The translations under genes were made by a program, and so were the position numbers. Of a stretch of DNA of 64,000 bases, positions 35,028-44,869 are shown piece after piece. This DNA is from Mastacembelus armatus (lineage: Eukaryota; Chordata; Actinopteri; Synbranchiformes; Mastacembelidae): positions 1 through 64,000 of the forward strand of contig NW_022872909.1 in NCBI RefSeq assembly GCF_900324485.2. The letters are read 5' to 3'. Every line of letters begins with the position of its first letter. Positions within the stretch are counted from its first letter, which is position 1. The notes beneath the pieces were generated by a model. The model searched no databases. It was not told the origin of the DNA and saw nothing but the letters and a program-made list of their open reading frames with translations.

Positions 35028-35348
35028 ACTTACAAGCACAAGTAAAATATATCTCCCTTATTCCACAATGTCTGAGTTTTAGACATTGGAACATGCAAGA
35101 ACTGATTTTAGCTCTTGAGCCTAGAAAGTCCAGAAGGACGGTCCCTGTTCATATTTCCTTCCTGTCTCCTCTCTCCATTCTCCTGTTTCATAAAGGATTC
35201 ATGTTTGTCAGCTCCTGTTCAGTGAACTAAATTCTCCAGTGAATGTCTGTAATAATCAGTATATTCCAATAGTAACTATCTGTGATTAGTTGTATGACCT
35301 GCATAAAATGAGATGCTGTACATTTTTTTACCAGTCTGTTGTTGCCAG

Positions 35349-35412
35349 TGGCAGTATGGTGGTTGAGTGGTTAGCACTATTGCCTCACAGCAAAAAGGTC
35401 GTGGGTTCGCAA
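35349..35412 (+). repeat. SINE head fragment
   Basis: GGCAGTATGGTGGTTGAGTG, then GTTAGCACTATTGCCTCACA and GTCGTGGGTTCGC, is the tRNA-like head of the SINE family with its B box. The body is missing. Confidence 0.7.
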
Positions 35413-35519
35413 CTAAAATCTACCATTACACAGATGCAGAAATCGAATGTGTCATCAGCTCTTGATTTTACATCCATCCTATGTCAGCAGATACACAGAA
35501 CACAAAACCTAAACAATAT

Positions 35520-35607
35520 TCCTTCAAGCCGGAGCTGAACCAGCAACCTAAGAATAACTACTACTTCAACCTACAGTCCTCCGCTCTTTCAACTGAGCTA
35601 TTGAAGG
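35520..35607 (-). tRNA. tRNA-Tyr(GTA) with intron
   Basis: The minus strand begins CCTTCAATAGCTCAGTTG and its acceptor ends pair perfectly (CCTTCAA/TTGAAGG). GACTGTAG gives anticodon GTA followed by an intron of about 15 bases, as in all vertebrate tRNA-Tyr genes. The T arm GCTGG/CCGGC is intact. The D loop has GA where GG is usual. A TTTT run lies about 20 bases downstream. Confidence 0.82.
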
Positions 35608-35699
35608 AAGCACACAGTGGTTTGGTGTTGAACTTTTCCACAGATGCATGAACTGACACTTAACTACACATTTGATACCAAAGCTCTTTTCTTAACTGC

Positions 35700-35752
35700 A
35701 GGATAACTGTCACTTCAACCTACAGTCCTCCACTCTACCAACTGAGCACCTT
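35700..35752 (-). pseudogene. tRNA-Tyr 5'-half copy
   Basis: The minus strand keeps GCTCAGTTGGTAGAGTGGAG, GACTGTAG and intron sequence. The 3' half is missing. It is a partial duplicate of the gene 100 bases away. Confidence 0.7.
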
Positions 35753-36117
35753 GGACAGCATCAACAATGCTGCAGTTTCATTGGCTATGACTCCTATATA
35801 CAACTGGCCCCTGTGTGGAAGGCAGCTATGCTCACCACTACACCACCATCACTGTGTCCAAAGTTTTTACTACTCTTCTGAGGTATTTTCCATCCACCTC
35901 ATCTGTTCTGCTCCTTGGCTCCTGTACTTCTGCTTATGGAAAACATGTCAGTCAGGAAAGCAGGAGTGAAAGGATGACAGCACTTTTGCAGTTCACACTC
36001 ACTCTGTCTATAACACATTCTGCTGTCTTTGTCTGGACTGAGTTCATACATGTTGTACAAATATGAAAGCAGATATCTGATAACACAGAAATCTTATGAT
36101 TGGGCTTCAAAGACTTG

Positions 36118-36190
36118 TGGAGAATGTGGGCATCGATCCCACTACCTCTTACATGCTAAGCAAGCGCTCTACCACTTGAGCTAATTCCCC
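36118..36190 (-). tRNA. tRNA-Ala(AGC), intact-looking
   Basis: 73 nt. Acceptor GGGGAAT/ATTCTCC, anticodon stem CTTGC/GTAAG with loop TTAGCAT, and T arm GTGGG/CCCAC with ATCGATG all pair, and both internal promoter boxes are present. No run of four T follows within about 40 bases. Confidence 0.88.
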
Positions 36191-36871
36191 CACATCTTAA
36201 TGATGCAGATCCAGTTTACAATTTGCAGACTGTCCACATGTGTTTCATGAATTCAGAAAGACCGTGAACTATGATCTTTTTCCTATCACACTGAGCTAGT
36301 TTGGACTTTTCATGACCCTCTGGGTTTTTCAAACTAATCTGTTTTTTAATAGTCTAATTTTGAATTTTCTCAAAATTCAGACTTTTTTTGCTAGGAGTTC
36401 TGGCTTTCTTCTCAGAAATCACTAAAGTAGCATAACATAACTTCTTCTTTTTGTTTCATGTTCTCATTCTTGCACCAGAATAGTTTAACCAATAAGCAGA
36501 TGGAACTTTCACATGACTTGCAGTGATGCATTTTGGTTTGCTTAATAAGCTGAAGCTCTTCAGCAGTCTGATTTCTAACTATATCCTCAATATATATGAC
36601 TGCACACAGGTGTAGATGGGTGGTTGGCACTTATGTTCCTCAAGAAAAACTGCACTGCTTGTTTTCCAAATATAAATGGTGCACCCACTGCTGACTAACT
36701 GGATCAGGTGTGGGCCATCAGAACCTACTTAATTAGTCATCCGCCCTTATCTGAGACAGGATGGTACAGCTTCTGATTGGCTAAACACATCTGATACAGA
36801 CAATCACTAGTATAAAGGTGAAGGAACAAAGGTTGCACCCTCCTGTTCTAGATGAACCATAAAGAAACCCC

Positions 36872-36944
36872 TGCCTCGTGTGAGGTTTGAACTCACGGCC
36901 TTCAGATTATGAGACTGACGCGCTGCCAACTGCACCAACGAGGC
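36872..36944 (-). tRNA. Elongator tRNA-Met(CAT), intact-looking
   Basis: 73 nt beginning GCCTCGTTGGTGCAGTTGGC, anticodon loop CTCATAA, T arm GTGAG/CTCAC. All stems pair. Inverted duplicate of the copy at 46,996. Confidence 0.9.
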
Positions 36945-37407
36945 AAAAAAAGCTGCAACAATAGACACAAGTCAACTACTTATAATTTAGCTTATGTACA
37001 GTTTTTATCCATCCATCCAGCCATGATCTACACCCACTTATTCCTAATTAGGGTCACAGGGATCTGCTGGAGCCTATTACAGTTTTATATACAGTTTTTA
37101 GTATTGATACAAAACATTAAAGGAAGCACACAGTGGTTTGGTGTTGAACTTTTCCATAGATGCATAAACTGAACACTAGACGCCAAGTCTCTTTTCTTAA
37201 CTGCACAAACTGCATGTATAGTGAGTAATGCGCTTGTTTAGTTCCAGGGAAGAACCAAAGAGGATGAAGAGCCCATCATACTTAACCAGTTCAATGAAGA
37301 GCAGCACCAACCAACTGCCTTGCAACATTAAGGTGAAGCAAGTGAAAGTGAAAGTGACTTATATGGCCAAGTACAGTGAGTATTTGTGCTTTTTAACCCA
37401 CCCAAGT

Positions 37408-37410
<3 letters not shown>

Positions 37411-37480
<70 letters not shown>
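37411..37480. repeat. (CA)n microsatellite
   Basis: About 35 uninterrupted CA units. The long His-Thr and Cys-Val frames over it are artefacts of the repeat. Confidence 0.95.
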
Positions 37481-37485
<5 letters not shown>

Positions 37486-37676
37486 CGTGCAAACACAGTG
37501 GGCAACCAATGCTGCAGTTGTGGTATTGAGGGCAGACAGGGCACTGGCTATTCACTCTGTGCCACCAACAATTCCTGCATGAACTTGTTTCAGCTTTTCA
37601 TATGTCGGTGTCTACCCCAGAGATTATTTGTTCTCATTATGTGTGTGAAGATCCTCAGTTGTCCAGGGGAAGTTAT

Positions 37677-37730
37677 CTAAAGGTTGAGTCATGGCAACTG
37701 GACTTTCAATTGCCATGACTCAACCTTTAG
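37677..37730. repeat. Perfect 21-bp hairpin
   Basis: Arms 37,677-37,697 and 37,710-37,730 (GGTTGAGTCATGGCAA core) are exact reverse complements with a 12-base loop. Likely a repeat-derived palindrome. Confidence 0.9.
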
Positions 37731-37739
37731 TTTCATTAT

Positions 37740-38555
37740 TTATGTACTGTGCCCAAACCCTTAGCCCATTTGGTATGTTCCTACCTTGACTTATTGACCT
37801 GTTTTTAGACTGGTTTGTTCAAAGCACAGAAAGCTGAAATGTTAATGAGGCTACACCCAAACTTGCCCCATGTCAGAACGAATGTTAATGATTCTATTCA
37901 GTCCTCATTAACTCATGATTACAGTGAATCCAACAGCTCACTGGAAGTGTTAAGTGTCCACTGGACTCACAATATTGTTCTTTTAATGAGGCTGGTCAAA
38001 AACAACAGCAACAGACTTGCAACAATCAGCTCCATTCATTCACACATCAGTGGGCTGCATTCAGGCTATTTGCATAGTTACTAAAGCTGAGAATTGCACC
38101 ATCATGGGTGATGGCTCTCAGACCTGGGAAGGGGTTGGCAGAATGTCATTACTTGTAAAAACACATTTCAAATCCAGTTCAAATAAAATCAGTTCATTCC
38201 TGCTCATGTCTAAACATGTTATGGCTAAACTGAATTCATCTGTTTGTACCAGAGTTTAAACAGTGTCAAAGTACAAGTGAATTTGTTATTTCTTGGCCTA
38301 ATATGTCACCTGTAAAACACTGCCACACACAGTTTGTTGGAAGTACTCACCAAAAGTTGGGACACCTGTAGGAATTGTTTGCATCCATATTCAAGGCTCC
38401 ATTTACTTCTAGTCAAGTTGGTCACCCTAAGTAACATACATAGCAGTTCAATCTTGTTTTCTAAAAAAACAAATTTGGAACCAGAACAGAGAGTGGCAAG
38501 ACAGAGAAAAGGGACTAGAATAGCCTTTTCTTTTCTTTCAGCCTATATACAGTAT
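37740..38555. other. No gene recognised
   Basis: Only short chance frames are present. No repeat family I can name. Confidence 0.5.
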
Positions 38556-39765
38556 TAGGGTGACCAAGCGTCCTCTTTTGCCCGGACATGTCCACTTTTT
38601 ACGTCCTGTCCGGGGCGTCCTGGCGGGTTTTATAAATTCACGAAAATGTCCGGTTTTTTATAGGACCATTACGCGTGTACGTAGATTGACTGGCGTTTTG
38701 CACACAATACTAGGGTACTACTTTTTTGCGCGACGTAATTACCGGGAGGCTGCCTTGTGGGCAGGTCTGCGCCGCGCGCGCAAACACACAGACGCAGACA
38801 GGGAGCAGTGCAGACAGGGATCAGAGCAGAGAGCGGAGCAGTATAGCAGGGAAAATGCCGAAGCGTAAGTGCAGCTTCACCGATGAACTGCAAAGAAAAT
38901 TTCCCACATACCGTCCCGGTCGGGACAAGTGGGAGGCGGAGTGCACCGTGTGCAAAGCCGGTACATATGTCTCGGTATCCAATAAAGGTGCTGGGGATCT
39001 GAAAGCCCACATGGACACCGAGAAACATACAAAAGCTGTGAGAGGTGAGAGTTCATCTGCAAAGTTGACAGAGTTTTTTGTCAGACCAGGAAAAACAGAG
39101 GATGATGTAAATGCAGCAGAAGGTGCAATGGCTTTTCATACAGTGAAACATCCCAACAGTTACAGGTCCATGGATTGCACCAGTACTTTGCTTAAAAGGG
39201 CATTTCCTGACTCTGACATTGCAAAAAATGTTAGTAGTGCTCGCACCAAGACCGAAGCCATCGTCAATGGTGCTATAGCCCCCCACTCTGTTGAAATCAC
39301 TCATGAAGCACTCAAAGAAATCCAGTACTGTGGTGTTTCCACAGACGGGAGTAACCACGGAGCAGTGAAAATATTCCCAGTCATAATCCAGTATTTTGAC
39401 TGGAAGAAGGGTGGCGTGCAAACAAAATTGATTGAAGTTAAAGACACACCCAATGAGAGACAGCAGAAACCATTGCAAAATATCTCACAGAAACCCTGGC
39501 AAAAAACAATGTGTCGGAAAAATGCATTGCATTTACTGGAGACAATTGCAACACAAATGTTGGAGGAATCCGACGTGATGAAGCTGGAAAGAACGTGTTT
39601 GCAAATTTGAAGAGTTTGCTGCAAAACGAGACTATGATCGGTGTGGGTTGCCCAGCACACATATTGAATAATTGTGCACACCATGGGGCAGGCACAATAG
39701 AAATTGACATTGAGAATATCATATTCAAAATGTACCAGTACTTTCACATTTACACTGTGCGCACT
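38556..39765 (+). mobile_element. hAT transposon, 3'-truncated, with decayed transposase
   Basis: It begins TAGGGTGACCAAGCGTCCTC, a hAT terminal sequence. The transposase starts at 38,855 (MPKRKCSFTDELQRKFPTYR) with a BED-like zinc finger: CTVCKAGTYVSVSN, then LKAHMDTEKH. The catalytic N-terminal part follows (YCGVSTDGSNHGAVKIFPV). A frame change near 39,460 separates this from CIAFTGDNCNTNVGGIRRDE and MIGVGCPAHILNNCAHH. The element ends abruptly near 39,765, so the dimerisation domain and right end are missing. Confidence 0.85.
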
Positions 39766-39770
39766 GAGAC

Positions 39771-39792
39771 GTGACGTCACATGTGACGTCAC
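39771..39792. promoter_or_regulatory. Double CRE palindrome
   Basis: A perfect 22-bp palindrome made of two TGACGTCA sites (39,772-39,779 and 39,784-39,791) separated by CATG. TGACGTCA is the full consensus for CREB/ATF dimers. It lies immediately past the truncated hAT element. A candidate non-coding exon ends at 39,938 with AGTGACAG|GTAAGT. Confidence 0.75.
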
Positions 39793-40284
39793 AAAGTAAG
39801 AGGAATCTGGGAGAGCTGATGACTTCATCATCTTTCATCCTCTGAAACACACACAGACACTTTTGTGTTTGTCCTTTTGTCATATTTCCACATTAGCATT
39901 GAGTTTGCTTCAACATCCTCCATGGGATTGAGTGACAGGTAAGTTGAAAGCGGTGGAAAATAGTTTGATATATTGCACTGCAAAGAATTAAGAAACCAGC
40001 TGCAGTATGTCTGTGAATACACCTCAGGATTCAGTGCTTAGTAAATTAGGACTGAGCCTTTTGCCAGTGGACACTGAAACCAACTAATAGTCAGGGACAG
40101 AGTTACAGTGTTTTTTAACAGTAGTGTATTTTTCTCAATATCTAGCAGTAGGTTTAGATCAGAACAAATATAGCAGCTTTGGAAGCAGCAGGACTGAAAA
40201 TGTGGTAGTGACAAGATAAAGCCTTGGTGGGCCCTGTGTTAATGAAATGAAACTCAGATCAAGTGTCATGTACAGAATACACAC

Positions 40285-40432
40285 ATTCCATCCATCCATC
40301 CATTTTCAATACCTGCTTATTCCTTAACCAGGGTCACCAGGACCTGCTGGAGCCTATCCCAGCTCTCTTTCGGGTGGAAGGCAGTGGTACACCCTGGATA
40401 AGTCACCAGTCCATCACAGGGCCCAATACACA
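40285..40432 (-). repeat. SINE 3' part
   Basis: ATCC repeats, then the GGAGCCTATCCCAGCTCTCT block, then CACCAGTCCATCACAGGGCC, antisense. The head is missing. Confidence 0.75.
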
Positions 40433-40492
40433 CATTGCTATGTGAATTCATGTTGTGTTCATCTTCTCCTCTCTGCTCTCTCCATCCTCCAG

Positions 40493-40737
40493 AGTCAAGT
40501 TCCTGATACATGAACAGACCTGGCTGGCCTCCTGATGTGAGGTTGCAGGCCTTTGTGGGGAAGGGGAGCTTTGCAAAGTTGGCCAACTGTGCCAACAGTG
40601 CCACCAACATAAAGGTGGCCATCAAAATAAGCAAAGACGACCCCTTTGTCACTGAACGAGCACTGGAAAAGGTGAAGCACACACTGTTTACTGGTCATCA
40701 TGGCTCCTTCCTCCATGAAAGATGCAGTTATCTGTAG
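40493..40737 (+). pseudogene. Fragment of a HIPK-like protein kinase
   Basis: After a splice-acceptor-like CATCCTCCAG, a frame from ATG 40,510 reads FVGKGSFAKLANCANSATNI then KVAIKISKDDPFVTERALEK. This is the glycine loop (GKGSFAK) and the VAIK lysine of a protein kinase, closest in style to the expanded HIPK-like kinases of fishes. The frame ends at 40,737 before the C helix and catalytic loop, and no later kinase motif is seen. It is either a first coding exon of a lost gene or a truncated duplicate. Gly-to-Ala and Val-to-Leu changes in the glycine loop suggest relaxed constraint. Confidence 0.5.
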
Positions 40738-40769
40738 ATGAGCTCCTGGATCAGAGTTTGTGTGAGTAG

Positions 40770-41085
40770 ATGGAGCAGAGACATTGTCTGTCTATTCTTA
40801 GATGTCTGTGTGTGTTTATAACTATCTGTATCTGTATCTCTCTTTTTCTGTCTAATTCTCTCTTTCTCGTTATTGTTTCTGTCTGTCTTCTGTCTATCTA
40901 TGTCTCTGTCGTCGTGTCTCTCTCTATTATTGTGTATGTTATTTGTTATACTGTCTGTCCCTCTGTTTTTCATTTCTTTGTCTATCTTTTCTTTTTCCTT
41001 CTTTCTGTTTTTATTTGTGTTTCTGCCACTCTCTATCTGCATGTATCTCTTTCTATCCATCGTTCTTGCTGGTGCTCTCTGTCTC
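40770..41085. repeat. Pyrimidine-rich low-complexity tract
   Basis: Irregular CTGTCT/TCTCTT repeats. The long hydrophobic frame over it is an artefact of composition. Confidence 0.85.
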
Positions 41086-41338
41086 TGAGGAAGTTCAACC
41101 TTCCAGAGACGCTGCTGACCCAGTTCTACTCAGCGGTCATCAAGTCCGTCCTTTGCTCCTCCATCACTGTCTGGTTTAGCTCCCCCTTTAAATCAGACAC
41201 CCAAAGACTTCAGAGGACAGTTCGGACTGCTGAGAAGATCATCGGTGTTCCCCTACCCACCCTCCAAGACCTGTTCATCTCCAGAGAGAGAAAAAGAGCT
41301 CAGAAAATCACTCTGGATGCCACCCACCCAAGCCACCA
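41085..41338 (+). mobile_element. Non-LTR LINE C-terminal fragment
   Basis: It encodes KFNLPETLLTQFYSAVIKSV then SITVWFSSPFKSDTQRLQRT and AEKIIGVPLPTLQDLF, typical of the region after RT in CR1/Rex1-type LINEs. It is joined directly to the tail of the L2 copy at 41,339. Confidence 0.7.
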
Positions 41339-42886
41339 CCTCTTCAATTCAATTCAATTCAATTCAATTTTATTTGTATAGCGCCCAATCACAATACAAA
41401 TCATCTCAAGGCACTTCACAAAAACTAAAACTAAAAACCCAGCAATTCCCTTATGAGAAAGCACTTGGCTACAGTGGAGAGGAAAAACTCCCTTTATCGG
41501 AAGAAAAAACCTCCAGCAGAACCGGGCTCAGTTTGGGCGGCCATCTGCCTCGACCGGTTGGGGTGAGTGGATAGAGCAGAGAGAAAAGAACAGCAACTAT
41601 AAACAACAAATAGACGCTGCAGGTTGGCGGGACCAGTAACCGCACATCAGCGATATACAGCTCCAGGACCAGGGACACCTGCAGAAGGTACAGAGAGAGA
41701 ACAGAGAGAGAGGGAGAGAGCACAAACCAGGGGAGAGAGAGAGCACAAGGTTATTGACATTCAATGGTAGAATATACATGTGAGGTGGGAGGAGAGGAAG
41801 AGAGGGGAGGGGAAGGAAAAAAAGGAGCGGGGGGTTAGTGTAGGGGAGCTCAGTGCACCAATGGTCCTCAGGCAGTCTAGGCCTATAACAGGATAATTAA
41901 GGGATGGTTCAGGGTTACCTGAAGCCAGCCCTAACTATATGCTTTGTCAAAAAGGAAGGTTTTAAGTCTAGCCTTAAAAGTACAGAGAGTGTCTGCCTCC
42001 TGAACCCAGGCTGGGAGCTGGTTCCACAAGAGAGGAGCTTGATAACTAAAGGCTCTGCCTCTCATTCTGCTTTTGGAAACTCTGGGAACCACAAGTAGAC
42101 CTGCACTCTGAGAGCGAAGTGGTCTATTGGGATAATATGGTACTATGGGTTCTTTAAGGTATGAAGGAGCTTGATTATGAAGGGATTTGTATGTAAGAAG
42201 AAGGATTTTAAATTCTATTCTGTATTTTACAGGGAGCCAATGAAGAAAAGCCAGTATAGGAGAAATATGATCTCTCTTGCTAGTTCCTGTCAGGACTCTG
42301 GCTGCGGCATTCTGGATTAACTGGAGGCTTTTTATGGAGATATTGGGACATGCAGATAGTAATGAGTTACAGTAATGTAGCCTTGAGGTAACAAATGCGT
42401 GGACTAGTTTTTCTGCATCATTTTGAGACAGGATGTTCCTAATTTTGGCAATGTTGTGCAGGTGAAAGAATGCGGTTCTAGAGATTTGTTTTATGTGTGA
42501 GTTAAAGGACATGTCCTGGTCAAAAATAACTACAAGGTTTTTTACAGTAGTGCTGGAGGCCAGGGCTATGCCATCTAGAGTAGCTATAATTTTAGAAAAG
42601 TTATTTCTGAGGTTTTTAGGCCCAAATATAATGACTTCTGGTTCTGAATTTAAAAGCAGAAAGTTACTGGTCATCCAGGCCTTTATGTCAGTTAGGCATG
42701 CTTGAACTGCGACGGACTGGTGACCTGTCCAGGGTGTACCCCTGCCTTTCACCTGAGAGAGAGCTGGGATAGGCTCCAGCTGATCCCCGTGACCTGCTTC
42801 AGGAAAAAGCAGGTACAGAAAATGGATGGATGGATGGCATGCTTGAAGTCTGGTTAACTGGTTTGTGTTAACAGGTTTAATAGATA
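41339..42886 (-). mobile_element. L2-clade LINE, 5'-truncated
   Basis: The minus strand encodes the end of RT and the C-terminal domain: [76 protein letters not shown] and FKARLKTFLFDKAYS near the 3' end. The 3' terminus has (ATTCA)n at 41,339-41,372. A SINE is inserted at 42,707-42,835. The 5' end is joined to a tRNA-Asp remnant. Confidence 0.9.
42707..42835 (+). mobile_element. SINE, 5'-truncated, nested in L2
   Basis: The 3' part of the SINE ending in GGATGGATGGAT. It is flanked by GGCATGCTTGAA direct repeats (42,695-42,706 and 42,836-42,847), a clear 12-bp target duplication. Confidence 0.9.
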
Positions 42887-42946
42887 GAGTGGACAATATC
42901 TCTGCCTGTCACGCAGAAATCCCGGTTTCGATTCCCTGATGGGGAG
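42884..42946 (+). pseudogene. tRNA-Asp(GTC)-like, lacking its 5' end
   Basis: CTGCCTGTCACGCAG is the anticodon arm (GTC), followed by GGTTTCGATTCCCTGATGGG then GAG. The first eight or so bases are replaced by L2 sequence, with a GATAGA overlap at the junction. Confidence 0.75.
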
Positions 42947-43513
42947 TCTTATGTTATGCTGTCCTCACCACAGAACAAAACATATGGTTACCATAAACCA
43001 GCTTGGTGATACCAGAAACCCTGAGTAAGTCCAAACATTGCTGGATAACCTGCTGCTCTCCCTTCATGTTACCGAACCTGGAAGAATATACCCAGACACA
43101 AAAATGTCAGGGTGTGTTCTACACAAAAAAGGTATTTGAAGGAAGAAATTGATATGCAGATACAAGTGCACCGTTTATTTGTAGTTTTAAAAAATACAAA
43201 GCATGTCATAAAAACAGGTGTCTCACAGTGCTGCTTGCAGTTGTCCACTGACTTTGTATTCCATATTATATATTCTTTGTTTCTGATTGGTTTACTCGGC
43301 ATCCACTGGCCCACCTCTTGGAAACTGATCTCTATTGAAGAGATTCCAGACTAATCCTTTGTATAGAAAAGAAAAAGAGTTAGTATGGCGGGCCAGGATA
43401 GGTCACACCCATACTAAATTGCAAAAATCAAAGCATTTACATTCTAGCTAGTATGAACCGGTCGGTGGTGTCAGTTAGCATCAAGAAATGCTGCATTCAT
43501 CACAAAGTCTGTG

Positions 43514-43625
43514 GCCTACAGCCATACTGTCCTACAAGAGCCTTGTCTTGTCTGATTTTAGTAGCTAAACAGGGCCTGACTTGGTCAGTATTTTGAAGGG
43601 AGCAGCAATACCAGTTTCTTTAGGC
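43514..43625 (+). rRNA. 5S rRNA-like gene, diverged
   Basis: It starts GCCTACAGCCATACTGTCCT, includes TTAGTAGCTAAACAGGGCCT near the internal promoter, and ends with AATACCAG...TAGGC. About 112 nt, so slightly short. Probably a pseudogene. Its upstream flank matches that of 13,721-13,838, inverted. Confidence 0.75.
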
Positions 43626-43682
43626 ATTTTCTCTATTGTGCTTTAGCCTTAAAAAGGCGGTGCTAATACATCCCTTGTGTCA

Positions 43683-43755
43683 GTTTCTGTAGTGTAGTAG
43701 TCATCTCGTTTGCCTCACGTGCGAAAGCTCCCCGGTTCAAAACAAGGCAGAAACG
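43683..43755 (+). tRNA. tRNA-Val(CAC)-like, T stem damaged
   Basis: 73 nt. The acceptor and anticodon arms are good (TTTGC/GCGAA, loop CTCACGT). The T stem CCCGG/CAAGG has two mismatches, so function is doubtful. Confidence 0.7.
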
Positions 43756-43934
43756 TAGTTTATGACTCAATGTTGCATATCAGTCTCAGAAAACTCTGCC
43801 TGAGCTTACCACAGGTAGCTTTGACCTCTTTGTAGCTCCATTTGATGTGCTGAGTTGATGCCTACTGTCTGAAAAAATGGGCAGTGTGAGCTGTGCTTCT
43901 TGCCTTGCTCAGCCTCCTCAGAGAAGCTCATGTC

Positions 43935-44110
43935 AGAGGAAGAAGTCAGAGTGCAGGAAACTGATCAGAGACTTTGTGGAGTGGTCTCAGCCTAACCACC
44001 TGCTCCTGAACGTGGACGAAGGAGCTCATCATAAACTTCAGGAGGAGGACACCTGTGGAGCCCATCACCATCCAGGGCCAGAGGGGGATGTAGTAGACCA
44101 CTACAAGCAG
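43935..44110 (+). mobile_element. LINE reverse transcriptase fragment
   Basis: KLIRDFVEWSQPNHLLLNV, then remnants matching the strand after the YxDD box of Rex1-like elements. Frame changes follow at once. Confidence 0.5.
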
Positions 44111-44401
44111 AGTCTACTGGTCAGCCTGCAGTGAGGAATGACAGGGAAGAGAGTACCCAGTTTCTGGAATGGCTGGTAATAACCATCGATAGTGATAACC
44201 CGTGGATTCTCGTACATAGTAGCTGGTACACTCTCTGAAGAGCACAGAGAGCAGCTGATGAGAGTTATGTGTACAGGACAACGCCAAAGGCACCTTCAGT
44301 GAGTGTTACTCCTCTGACCTCGTTTTCTCTGTGCTTTTCAACAAATCACTAATCCCATGTTTCCTGTTTGAAATTTTCAATGTGCTGCATGTTCAAACAC
44401 A

Positions 44402-44475
44402 GGCCAGTTAGCTCAGATGGTTAGAGCGTGGTGCTAATAACGCCAATGTCATGGGTTCAAGCCCCATACTGGCCA
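44402..44475 (+). tRNA. tRNA-Ile(AAT), intact-looking
   Basis: 74 nt beginning GGCCAGTTAGCTCAGATGGT. Acceptor GGCCAGT/ACTGGCC, anticodon arm with loop CTAATAA, and T arm ATGGG/CCCAT all pair. No strong T-run terminator lies close downstream. Confidence 0.9.
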
Positions 44476-44582
44476 TGCAGTTATTAACTTTGAACTTTGT
44501 GCATCAGTCATACTACATTACAACCACAACAAAAAATACAGGGCTTTCATACTAAAGACCATTTTGCCCCAAGCATAAATGT

Positions 44583-44810
44583 CTGGGTATTTTGGTTTTC
44601 TCCCACTGTCCAAAACATGTATGTCGGGTTGATTGTTGACTCTAAATTGCCCATAGGAGTGTGAGGTTGTTCCACTTTATGTGGCCCTGCGATGGAGTGC
44701 TGGCCTGTCCAGGGTGTACCCCTGCCTTTATCCCAAAGAGAGCTGGGATAAGCTCCAGAAGATCCCTGTGACCCTAGTTAGGAATATGCGATATAGATAA
44801 TAGATGGATG
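44583..44810 (+). mobile_element. SINE, 5'-truncated
   Basis: It runs from TTTTCTCCCACTGTCCAAAA through CTCTAAATTGCCCATAGGAG and CCTGTCCAGGGTGTACCCCT to AATAGATGGATGA. The head is missing. Confidence 0.82.
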
Positions 44811-44869
44811 ACTGCTCTACTGACTGACCTGTGGGAAACATTTCTTTTTATGCTGATATCATCTGCACA

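Larger units (their letters stand above)
35825..37240 (-). repeat. Inverted tRNA-Ala / tRNA-Met block
   Basis: 35,825-36,665 is an inverted copy of 15,522-16,370, and 36,300-37,240 is an inverted copy of about 46,680-47,640. It therefore overlaps two families of duplicated blocks and links the Ala and Met units. A SINE fragment at 37,007-37,085 is shared with 46,852-46,930 and predates the duplication. Confidence 0.88.

Noticed and set aside
35349-35412. Possible tRNA or U4 snRNA start (AGTGGCAGTATGGTGG)
   Set aside because: The sequence continues as the SINE head. No snRNA Sm site or second stem follows.
37228-37680. Frames with long His-Thr or Cys-Val runs
   Set aside because: They are translations of the (CA)n microsatellite at 37,411-37,480.
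38726-38854. Upstream in-frame start for the hAT transposase
   Set aside because: MPKRKC at 38,855 is the usual kind of start before a BED-like finger. The upstream residues look like translated terminal sequence.
39511-39774. Separate small gene encoding GDNCNTNVGG
   Set aside because: It is the continuation of the hAT transposase in another frame.
40770-41088. Open frames rich in Leu, Ser, Phe and Cys resembling membrane proteins
   Set aside because: The region is a pyrimidine-rich low-complexity tract. Several frames are open at once, and there is no start or splice context.
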